DNA from: Candidatus Stoquefichus sp. SB1
GTDB lineage: Bacteria; Bacillota_I; Bacilli_A; Erysipelotrichales; Coprobacillaceae
Assembly: GCF_001244545.1 (NCBI RefSeq)
Contig: NZ_LN852694.1
Location: 62,001 to 126,000 of the forward strand
Length of the DNA: 64,000 nt
Reading direction: 5' to 3'
The stretch's first letter is position 1; the number at the start of each line of letters is the position of its first letter. Shown here piece by piece: positions 7,568 to 14,681 of this stretch. The notes beneath the pieces were generated by a model. That model worked only from the letters and a program-made list of their open reading frames with translations, was not told the DNA's origin and made no database searches. The translations under genes and the position numbers were made by a program.

Positions 7568-7918
7568 ATGAATAGTTTACGTCATATTTTTATGGCTTTA
7601 TCAATGGGAATAGTCATTGGTGTTATCTTTGGTAGTTTAAAGTCTGTTTTGCGCAAAAAAGCACCTTCACCAAAGCAAGTAGAATTTATGCGAGGAGTGA
7701 TTAATAAATTTGCAGTTGTATTAAAGTATGTCACAATGACATTGCTTGTGATCGGATTACTTTGGTGTATCTATTTTCTTCTTTTAGGAATCATTGTTCC
7801 AACCCAAGCAGACTATGCAGACAACATGTCAGAACTTATTGTCTCTGTATTAACTGTCATCTCTATTATATTTGCTTTTGTGGAGTTTATTAGACAAAAA
7901 GATCAAAAACTCAAATGA
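7568..7918 (+). CDS. Small membrane protein with three hydrophobic segments
   Basis: A 116-residue protein with hydrophobic segments near residues 5-22, 54-80 and 92-110, joined by a basic loop (LRKKAPSPKQVE). It is not recognised as a named family. The ATG at 7568 is preferred to the one at 7562, because AGGGG at 7556-7560 sits 7 bases from the former and only 1 from the latter. It lies 17 bases before the next small membrane gene, so the two are likely cotranscribed. Confidence 0.55.
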   Translation: MNSLRHIFMALSMGIVIGVIFGSLKSVLRKKAPSPKQVEFMRGVINKFAVVLKYVTMTLLVIGLLWCIYFLLLGIIVPTQADYADNMSELIVSVLTVISIIFAFVEFIRQKDQKLK

Positions 7919-7934
7919 AAAGGAGGACATATTT

Positions 7935-8057
7935 ATGGAATGGTACAAAAATATGAATGACCAACAAAAGAAAGATTTCAATAAAGTTGTTAATGTCTTT
8001 TTAATTGGAATTGCTGTTGTTTTGTTAATACCAATAGTTTTACATTTTATATTTTAA
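7935..8057 (+). CDS. 40-residue single-pass membrane peptide
   Basis: A 40-residue peptide: a charged amphipathic half (MEWYKNMNDQQKKDFNKV) followed by one hydrophobic helix of about 20 residues. The start is well supported, since AGGAGG at 7921-7926 stands 8 bases before the ATG at 7935. Single-pass peptides of this kind can regulate a neighbouring membrane protein or be toxins; neither is shown here. It directly follows the preceding membrane gene. Confidence 0.6.
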   Translation: MEWYKNMNDQQKKDFNKVVNVFLIGIAVVLLIPIVLHFIF

Positions 8058-8074
8058 TATATGGAGGTTATGAA

Positions 8075-8530
8075 ATGATTAGAGAAGTTACAAAAGAAGA
8101 TTTAAAAGGATTATTAGATCTCTATTTATATTTACATGAAAAATCAATTCCTCAACTAACTGATCATTTCATGTCTACATGGAATCAGATTTTAGAAAAT
8201 GATAATTATCATATTATTATAAAAATAATAGATGAAAAGATTATATCTTCTTGTACATGTATTATCATTCCTAATTTAACAAGAAATGCAAGCTCTTATG
8301 CTCTTATAGAAAATGTTGTTACACATCAAGATTATAGAGGAAAAGAACATGCTACGGAATGTTTAAAATATGCACAAGATTTAGCAATTCAGAAAAATTG
8401 TTATAAAATTATGTTGCTAACAGGTTCAAAGGATAAGAAAACATTAGATTTTTATCAAAAGGCTGGATATAATACGACGGATAAAACAGCTTTTATACGC
8501 TGGTTAAATGTTGAAAATAATGATTTTTAA
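8075..8530 (+). CDS. GNAT N-acetyltransferase
   Basis: A 151-residue GNAT-fold protein. ENVVTHQDYRGKEHATECLK at 79-98 is the strand plus acetyl-CoA loop, with RGKEHA matching RxxGxA. The C-terminal YQKAGY strand-turn is also present. It should acetylate a small amine-bearing molecule or protein, substrate unknown. TATGGAGG precedes the ATG. The gene lies 17 bases after the 40-residue peptide gene and 12 before the hydrolase. Confidence 0.85.
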   Translation: MIREVTKEDLKGLLDLYLYLHEKSIPQLTDHFMSTWNQILENDNYHIIIKIIDEKIISSCTCIIIPNLTRNASSYALIENVVTHQDYRGKEHATECLKYAQDLAIQKNCYKIMLLTGSKDKKTLDFYQKAGYNTTDKTAFIRWLNVENNDF

Positions 8531-8542
8531 GAGGTGATAACA

Positions 8543-9142
8543 TTGAAAAAAGCAATATTATATATACATGGAAAAGGTGGAAATGCCAAAGAAGCTAACC
8601 GTTATCAATCTGTTTGTATTGGATATGATATTTATGGATTGGATTATAAGGGAGAATTTCCATGGGATACTCAAGATGAAATAGAAAATGAATATAAAAA
8701 ACTGGCTATGGAGTATGATGAAATGACTATCGTTGCTAATAGTATTGGGGCATACTTTTGTATGAATGCATTACAAGGTCAGAAAATAAAAAAAGCATTA
8801 TTCATATCTCCAATTGTTGATATGGAAAAACTGATTACAGATATGATGGGATGGGCAAATGTCACTGAGAAGGAACTTTGTCAAAAAGGAGAGATTGAGA
8901 CTCAATTTGGAGAAACACTATCTTGGAAGTATTTAGAATATGTGAGAAACCATCCTATCAACTGGAAAGTACCTACAGCCATCCTTTATGCAGATCAAGA
9001 CCATCTAACTTCACGTAAAACAATTGAGTCTTATATTCAAAATCATAATGCTTCTCTTACAATTATGGAAAATGGAGAACATTGGTTCCATACTGATGAA
9101 CAATTAGCTTTCTTAGATAGATGGATAACAATGAATATTTAA
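8543..9142 (+). CDS. Alpha/beta-hydrolase family protein
   Basis: A 199-residue cytosolic hydrolase. It starts with KKAILYIHGKGG (oxyanion HG). The nucleophile elbow is ANSIGA with Ser67, a non-standard form where the first Gly of GxSxG is Ala. Asp151 or Asp153 (ADQDH) and His180 (NGEHWF) complete the triad. The TTG at 8543 is taken as the start because AGAGGTGAT at 8530-8538 is the ribosome site; the GTG inside it (8534) would be too close. Substrate unknown, with esterase-like activity likely. Confidence 0.8.
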   Translation: MKKAILYIHGKGGNAKEANRYQSVCIGYDIYGLDYKGEFPWDTQDEIENEYKKLAMEYDEMTIVANSIGAYFCMNALQGQKIKKALFISPIVDMEKLITDMMGWANVTEKELCQKGEIETQFGETLSWKYLEYVRNHPINWKVPTAILYADQDHLTSRKTIESYIQNHNASLTIMENGEHWFHTDEQLAFLDRWITMNI

Positions 9143-9188
9143 AACTCTTTTTGTATAATCGTTCAATTAATAATCAAATAGCTCTCGT

Positions 9189-9923
9189 TTATTTTCTTTG
9201 TGCAAAAGCAGTAAATTCTATTTTGTCGAATCGATAATGTGTAGTAGAATATTCAAATATTTTTCCATTAGATAAATAAACAATTGCCTCTAATTCTAAA
9301 ACAGGTTCATTGAGTTCTAATAATAAATTATGTATATCAATTTCATTTGGTATCATAGCTCTTAATGTACGCTGTGAACTTGTGATTTTTAAATCGGTTT
9401 CATTTTCTATAAAATGAAATAAAGAGTTTGATAATATTTCCAAAGTTAAACCTGGAACTAAAGTGGTACTAATATAAGTTGTTTCAATTAAATAGGGTTC
9501 ATTGTCTAAAGAACGTAGTCTCACTATTTTATATACGGAATCTTGGATATGAATATTAAGTTTATTGGCTATTTCTTCATCTGCAAACAATAATTGAAAC
9601 TCCAAAACTTTAGAAGTACATTCATTTTCGGTTAACTCACTAAAACTAACTAAATCCTGATCAAACAACTGAAGAACAGAATTTTTATATGAATTTTTAT
9701 ATAATACAAAACTACCATGACCACGTTTACGATAAATGAAGCCTTCTGATACCAAAATATCAAGGGCTTTTTTCATAGTCATACGGCTACATTTGAATTC
9801 ATCACACAATGTTAATTCATCAGGTATCTGATAGTTATTATCACTATATTTTCCATCTATTATTCTTTGTTTAAGTACATCATAAATTATTTTATATTTT
9901 GGAAATGAATAATCTTTATCCAT
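9189..9923 (-). CDS. GntR-family repressor with UTRA ligand domain
   Basis: A 244-residue regulator. Residues 8-75 are the winged helix (YKIIYDVLKQRI, DELTLCDEF, SRMTMKKALDILVSEG, GHGSFV), and about 95-240 is the UTRA sugar-phosphate sensing domain. It is divergent from the PTS-GH31 operon and probably represses it until the phosphosugar binds. The ATG at 9923 follows GAGGAG; an upstream in-frame ATG at 9965 lacks a ribosome site and would translate an operator-like palindrome (9945-9958). Half-sites TATAGACA/TGTCTATA lie in the shared upstream region. Confidence 0.9.
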   Translation of the reverse strand: MDKDYSFPKYKIIYDVLKQRIIDGKYSDNNYQIPDELTLCDEFKCSRMTMKKALDILVSEGFIYRKRGHGSFVLYKNSYKNSVLQLFDQDLVSFSELTENECTSKVLEFQLLFADEEIANKLNIHIQDSVYKIVRLRSLDNEPYLIETTYISTTLVPGLTLEILSNSLFHFIENETDLKITSSQRTLRAMIPNEIDIHNLLLELNEPVLELEAIVYLSNGKIFEYSTTHYRFDKIEFTAFAQRK

Positions 9924-9944
9924 AAAATCACTCCTCACTTCTTT

Positions 9945-9958
9945 GACATTCAAATGTC
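9945..9958. promoter_or_regulatory. Operator-like inverted repeat in the gntR leader
   Basis: GACATT-CA-AATGTC, a 6-2-6 inverted repeat, lies just upstream of the gntR ribosome site. Its GACAT half resembles the half-sites at 10022-10072, so the repressor may also control itself here. Confidence 0.45.
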
Positions 9959-10021
9959 TATTCATATTCTAACATAAATATAGTATTTTTACATAGAAAA
10001 TTATGAAATTCATATAAAAAC

Positions 10022-10072
10022 TATAGACAATAAAATAAATATGTCTATAAAAATAAATTAAAAGTATAGACA
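10022..10072. promoter_or_regulatory. GntR operator half-sites upstream of the PTS operon
   Basis: TATAGACA at 10022-10029, TGTCTATA at 10042-10049 and TATAGACA at 10065-10072 form two inverted pairs with 12- and 15-base spacers. The last copy covers the -35 box, so binding would block RNA polymerase. Confidence 0.7.
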
Positions 10073-10095
10073 AATAGAAAAAGTTTGTGTATACT
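10067..10095 (+). promoter_or_regulatory. Sigma-A type promoter of the PTS-GH31 operon
   Basis: -35 TAGACA at 10067-10072, a 17-base spacer, and -10 TATACT at 10090-10095. The -35 is part of an operator half-site. Confidence 0.75.
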
Positions 10096-10130
10096 GTGAA
10101 TTGTAAGGGGTAACAAAAGGAGGAGAAGAT

Positions 10131-10433
10131 ATGGTTATCTATTTATTTTGTAATGCGGGGATGTCAACAAGCTTAGTTGGCTCATTTGCAAAAAAGTCTT
10201 TATTAGCAAGGGGACATGATGTTGAAGTGGAAGCATTTGATATGTCAATGCTTCCAGAAGTCGCACCAGAGGCAGATGTTATTATTCTTGGTCCGCAAAT
10301 AGCATGGCAATATGACAATGTCAAAAAGGATTATCCAGATAAAGTTGTTATATTATTAACGATGCAAGAGTTTGGTTCAATGAATGGTGATGTTATTGCT
10401 GATCGAATTGAAAAAGAGATAGAGGAGAAATAG
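10131..10433 (+). CDS. PTS lactose/cellobiose-family EIIB
   Basis: A 100-residue EIIB component. The phosphocysteine is Cys7 in FCNAGMSTS, the P-loop of the Lac/Cel family. It takes phosphate from EIIA and passes it to the sugar at the EIIC channel. The length is normal. It leads the operon (IIB 10131, IIC 10445, IIA 11785, GH31 12128) after an AGGAGGAG ribosome site. Regulation is probably by the divergent GntR protein. Confidence 0.95.
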   Translation: MVIYLFCNAGMSTSLVGSFAKKSLLARGHDVEVEAFDMSMLPEVAPEADVIILGPQIAWQYDNVKKDYPDKVVILLTMQEFGSMNGDVIADRIEKEIEEK

Positions 10434-10444
10434 GAGGGGTTAAA

Positions 10445-11785
10445 ATGAATTTAAATGCGTTATCAGTCAAATTGAATAAGACAATCAGCAAAATTTCAGG
10501 AAATAGACTTTTGTTGACAATGAGAGATACTTTTATTATGGCAGCAACACCACTTATGATAGCTGGTTTTGCGATTATGATTAATTCAGTATTCTTAGAT
10601 CCAAATGGAGTTATTTTTGGTGAAAGTGGTTTAAGAATAGGAGCGTTTATCAGTGGTTCAATGGAAGCTTGGTCAACTTCTGGGATGGCAGATAATTTAC
10701 GAGGATTACAAGCTTATTTTAATTTATTTAGTCAAGGAACAATGACAATTAATTCAATATTAATTGTTTGTGGGTTTGCATTCTTTTTAACAAAAAGATT
10801 TTTTCCAAAAAACAGAGAACCTATTATTTCTAGTTTTTATGCATTAGGTTCATTCTTTATTTGTCTACCATGGCAGTTTACAACACAGTTAGATGGTAAA
10901 GATGTTGTCATATCAGGATTAAATGCTGATTATCTTGGACAAAAAGGAATTTTTGCCGGATTGATTATAGCCGGAGTTACAGTTTATCTTTACAATAAAC
11001 TTTTAGAGAAAAATATTAAGTTAAAGATGCCTGATTCCGTACCACCAGCAGTCGCAAGATCATTTGAATCTTTAATTCCTGGACTAATTTCAATATCTTT
11101 ATTTGTTGTTTTAGCAGGGGGATGTCAAAGTATCTTCAATATGTCTATACCTGAATTATTATTAAATTCTTTACAAAAACCAGCAATGGCAATCGCAAGT
11201 ACACCTTTCTTTGCATTAGCAGCTGTAACTACTCAGCCACTATTACAATGGTTTGGTATTCATGGTTCATCTGTATGGAGTCCAATCTTTGGAGTGACTT
11301 GGGATATCGCAAGTAATGAGAATGTTTTAGGTGTTGCTCAACATTTATATTCTACAATATTTATGAATTTCTCTGTTGTTGCTTCTGGAACGTTAACAGT
11401 TGCACCAATTGTCGCTTTGTTATTATTTTCAAAACGTGATGAAAGCAAATCACTCGTTAAAATTGCAGCTATGCCAGCACTTTTCAATATTTCTGAACCA
11501 TTGACATTTGGATTGCCAATAGCCCTTAATCCTATTTATTTTATTCCATATATAGGTTCATGGCTTGTTTCATTCTTTGTGGCACAGGTTTTAACAATGA
11601 TTGGCTTTATACCGATTATTTCAAATCATGTTCCATGGACAGTACCGCCAGTGATTTCTGGTTTATTATATACAGGTTCGTGGACAGGAGCTGTTGCTCA
11701 AATTATTATTATGGCATTATGTATCTTACTGTGGATGCCTTTTGTAAAAATGGCAAATAAGATGAAATATGGGGAGAAAAAGTAA
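10445..11785 (+). CDS. PTS lactose/cellobiose-family EIIC permease
   Basis: A 446-residue membrane channel with about ten transmembrane helices, typical of the Lac/Cel EIIC family (usual length 420-450). It carries the conserved FNISEPLTFGLPIALNPIYFIPY segment region (given here only in part, around residues 344-366), where the glutamate helps bind sugar. It imports and phosphorylates a disaccharide or glycoside. It starts 11 bases after the IIB stop and overlaps the IIA start by one base (TAATG), indicating translational coupling. Confidence 0.95.
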   Translation: MNLNALSVKLNKTISKISGNRLLLTMRDTFIMAATPLMIAGFAIMINSVFLDPNGVIFGESGLRIGAFISGSMEAWSTSGMADNLRGLQAYFNLFSQGTMTINSILIVCGFAFFLTKRFFPKNREPIISSFYALGSFFICLPWQFTTQLDGKDVVISGLNADYLGQKGIFAGLIIAGVTVYLYNKLLEKNIKLKMPDSVPPAVARSFESLIPGLISISLFVVLAGGCQSIFNMSIPELLLNSLQKPAMAIASTPFFALAAVTTQPLLQWFGIHGSSVWSPIFGVTWDIASNENVLGVAQHLYSTIFMNFSVVASGTLTVAPIVALLLFSKRDESKSLVKIAAMPALFNISEPLTFGLPIALNPIYFIPYIGSWLVSFFVAQVLTMIGFIPIISNHVPWTVPPVISGLLYTGSWTGAVAQIIIMALCILLWMPFVKMANKMKYGEKK

Positions 11786-12096
11786 TGGATGAAAATGTAT
11801 TAAAAGATTCAATGCAATTGATATTTTATGCAGGGAATGCAAAATCTCAAGCAATGCAAGCCATTGAAGCAGCTGAACATCATGATTTTGATTTGGCTAA
11901 AAAAATGATAAAGGATGCAAGACGTGAGTTATCACAATCTCATCAAATTCAAACAACAATGATGCAGGATGAACTTAATGGAAAAGAAATTGAAAAATCA
12001 ATCTTATTAATTCATTCACAGGATCATTTTATGTCAGCTTCACTATGTTGTGATCTGGCTGAAAAATTAATCCATGTACATGAAAAAATAAAATAA
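11785..12096 (+). CDS. PTS lactose/cellobiose-family EIIA
   Basis: A 103-residue three-helix EIIA. The phosphohistidine is His77 in LLIHSQDHFM, with Asp80 as the usual trimer metal ligand and His81 following. It shuttles phosphate from HPr to EIIB. Its ATG overlaps the EIIC stop codon. A family-typical length and intact motif suggest a working transporter. Confidence 0.95.
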   Translation: MDENVLKDSMQLIFYAGNAKSQAMQAIEAAEHHDFDLAKKMIKDARRELSQSHQIQTTMMQDELNGKEIEKSILLIHSQDHFMSASLCCDLAEKLIHVHEKIK

Positions 12097-12127
12097 CAAA
12101 ATTATTAATATATAGGGAGAGTCAATC

Positions 12128-14455
12128 GTGATTACAAATAAATTTAATCTGATACCTAATGATAATCGTATTTTTCATCAAGAAGGATATGATATAGATA
12201 TTTTAAAGACTGTAAAAGGTATCAGTTATCAAAATGATTGTTTTGTAGAGTTTATTGTTGAAACACAAAATGCTACAAAAATTTATCTGAGTATTATCAA
12301 TTATTGTGAAGAAACATTTAGAATCATAATGTCTAAAGAGTCTCGTCAAACTCATACGACTTTAATTGATTTTGAAGATAAAAATTTATATATGACAGAA
12401 ACAAATGTTTTAGAAAGTGAAGATAAGTATATAATTAAAAATAGTTCTCTTTATTTGGAAGTACAAAAAGATTTATTTAATATTTGTCTTTATAATGCCC
12501 AAGGAAAGTTATTATGGGATTTGGAAAATACAGATAAAAAAAGTTGGTGTGTTACACCACCAATGGCTTATCGAAACAATTTAAATGATTTAACTGAACA
12601 ACCAGTTATTAGTTTTCGAATGAAAAATGATGAACATTTTTATGGGTTGGGTGAAAAATTTAGTCCTTTAGATAAACGTCATACCAAGGCTACAATTTGG
12701 GGTGCAGATACAATGGGGACCAACACAACTGATTTAAGTTATAAATCAATTCCCGTATTATTTTCTAATTATAATTATGGGATGTTGTTTAATACGACAT
12801 ACAAAAGTCAATTTGAAATAGGAACGTTTTCTTATCCAACAGCTTCAGTTATGGTATATGAAAAATGCTTAGATTTGTTTATATGGGCTAAAGATAATTT
12901 TAAAGAGATGTTAGAACGTTATTATAGAATGGTTGGTAAACCTTATATGATTCCAAAATGGGCATTAGGTATTTGGATGAGTAAGTGCTCTTATAATACC
13001 AATGAAGAACTTGATCAATTAACATCAATGCTTCAAAAGAAGGAGATTCCAATTGATTGCATTAATATAGATACAGGTTGGATGAAAGAATCTTTCTATA
13101 ATACAATAGGAACAGATGCCTGCGATTTTGTATGGGATGATGAAAAATTAAGAGATAGAAAAACGCTGTTTAAAGAATTAAAGCAAAAGGGGTATCATCT
13201 TTGTATGTGGATAAATCCATATATTGCAGAACATACAGATTTATATCATGAAGCAAGTCAGAAAGGTTATCTGGTTAAAGATCAAGATGGACATAATGCA
13301 CGAATCGAAAGTGGAGAAACCGCTGGATTGGTAGATTTTACAAATCCTGATGCAACAAGATGGTGGCAAAGTCAGTTAGAAGTCTTTATTGATGATGGAA
13401 TGGATTGTGTAAAGCCAGATTATGCTGATAGAACACCTTGTAATGCTGTCTTTTATAATGGAAAAACAGGAGAGGAAATGCATAATATTTATTCTTATTA
13501 TTATGTAAAAGCAGTTGATGAACTTATATATAAAAAGACAAATGAACATATTATGTTTAGGCGATCTGGGTATATAGGAACACAAAAATATCCAGTAACC
13601 TGGGCGGGGGATACGCAAACAAGTTGGCCAGCATTAAAATGTGTCATAAGAGCAGGACTAAGTGCTGGATTATGTGGGGAAGTATTCTGGTCTCATGATG
13701 CAGGAGGATTTACAGGGTCTAAACCATCTGATGAACTGTATGTGAGATGGGCACAATATGCGATGTTTACTCCAATTACAAGATTTCATGGAACTACTCC
13801 TAGAGAACCATGGAATTATAGTAAGGATGCTGAAAAAATAGTTGTTGATTATATGAGACTTAGATATAGATTGTTGCCATATATTTATCATTATGCTCAA
13901 AAAAGTTGTCAGAATGGTTTACCTATGATGAGGGCTCTGGTTGCTGAATATTCTGATGATCCATTCATTCATACAATCGAAGATGAGTATATGTTTGGAG
14001 ACTCATTGTTGGTAGCACCTGTTATTTTGCCAGAGGCGAGAAGTAGAAATGTTTATCTGCCAGCAGGGTATTGGAAAGCTATCAATGGTAATGAGGGCAT
14101 ATTATTAGGAAATCAATATTATAAAATAGATACACCACTGGAGAGAATACCTTTATTTATGAAAGATGGTTCTATTCTTGTAGAATATAAAAATAATATA
14201 AAGAATTCTCTTGAACATGATGGAATGTATAAACTAACAATCTTCTGTTATGAAAAGAATGCATATTTATATTTATATGACGATGAATATGCTATTGAAG
14301 TGAATGCAACACTTATTGATAAAAATTTAGATATTATGATTAAGCATAATGTGAAATCATTAGAAATAGATGTTATCAATGATCATTTTGATGCTATTAT
14401 TCTTAATGGGCAAGTATATCAAACACATGAAAAAATATTTCATATAACTTTATAA
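12128..14455 (+). CDS. Glycoside hydrolase family 31, YicI-like alpha-glycosidase
   Basis: A 775-residue cytoplasmic GH31 enzyme; no signal peptide. The catalytic nucleophile is Asp431 in CVKPDYADRTP (YicI: KTDFGE), and the acid/base is Asp495 in WAGDTQTSW. Other conserved blocks are FYGLGEKF, WMSKCSY, WINPYIAE, FWSHDAGGF and RFHG. The overall match is to the alpha-xylosidase (YicI) branch. It is last in the PTS operon, 31 bases after IIA, with a GTG start behind AGGGAGA. Its substrate should be what the PTS delivers, possibly a phosphorylated alpha-glycoside; that is an inference, as GH31 enzymes normally act on unphosphorylated sugars. Confidence 0.92.
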   Translation: MITNKFNLIPNDNRIFHQEGYDIDILKTVKGISYQNDCFVEFIVETQNATKIYLSIINYCEETFRIIMSKESRQTHTTLIDFEDKNLYMTETNVLESEDKYIIKNSSLYLEVQKDLFNICLYNAQGKLLWDLENTDKKSWCVTPPMAYRNNLNDLTEQPVISFRMKNDEHFYGLGEKFSPLDKRHTKATIWGADTMGTNTTDLSYKSIPVLFSNYNYGMLFNTTYKSQFEIGTFSYPTASVMVYEKCLDLFIWAKDNFKEMLERYYRMVGKPYMIPKWALGIWMSKCSYNTNEELDQLTSMLQKKEIPIDCINIDTGWMKESFYNTIGTDACDFVWDDEKLRDRKTLFKELKQKGYHLCMWINPYIAEHTDLYHEASQKGYLVKDQDGHNARIESGETAGLVDFTNPDATRWWQSQLEVFIDDGMDCVKPDYADRTPCNAVFYNGKTGEEMHNIYSYYYVKAVDELIYKKTNEHIMFRRSGYIGTQKYPVTWAGDTQTSWPALKCVIRAGLSAGLCGEVFWSHDAGGFTGSKPSDELYVRWAQYAMFTPITRFHGTTPREPWNYSKDAEKIVVDYMRLRYRLLPYIYHYAQKSCQNGLPMMRALVAEYSDDPFIHTIEDEYMFGDSLLVAPVILPEARSRNVYLPAGYWKAINGNEGILLGNQYYKIDTPLERIPLFMKDGSILVEYKNNIKNSLEHDGMYKLTIFCYEKNAYLYLYDDEYAIEVNATLIDKNLDIMIKHNVKSLEIDVINDHFDAIILNGQVYQTHEKIFHITL

Positions 14456-14478
14456 TTTTAAATAATAATCCAAATTTT

Positions 14479-14516
14479 AGAGTATCTTCTTAAAATGTAA
14501 GAATATACTCTTTTTC
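14479..14516 (+). terminator. Rho-independent terminator of the PTS-GH31 operon
   Basis: AGAGTAT at 14479-14485 pairs with ATACTCT at 14505-14511. TTCTTA pairs with TAAGAA inside, and TTTTT follows. Confidence 0.8.
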
Positions 14517-14598
14517 TGTCTATTTTATTAAATAATGATTTATGTGTTTGAAGAGAAATTTTGATAGTTAATAAGCAGTTTATTTTGATTTATAGACA
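14517..14598. promoter_or_regulatory. Distal GntR-like half-sites
   Basis: TGTCTAT at 14517-14523 and TATAGACA at 14591-14598 repeat the half-sites found at the PTS promoter. They lie between the GH31 terminator and the next gene, about 85 bases before its start. Confidence 0.35.
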
Positions 14599-14637
14599 AA
14601 AGGAATAGGAGTTTTCTTTTCTTGTGTGATGAATATG

Positions 14638-14646
14638 TGATATAAT
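14638..14646 (+). promoter_or_regulatory. Extended -10 box of the Cache-GGDEF gene
   Basis: TGATATAAT at 14638-14646, a consensus extended -10. The -35 is weak. It stands 36 bases before the ATG. Confidence 0.55.
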
Positions 14647-14681
14647 AAATGAAGAGGTTTCGTATAAAGTAGGTGTTGATT

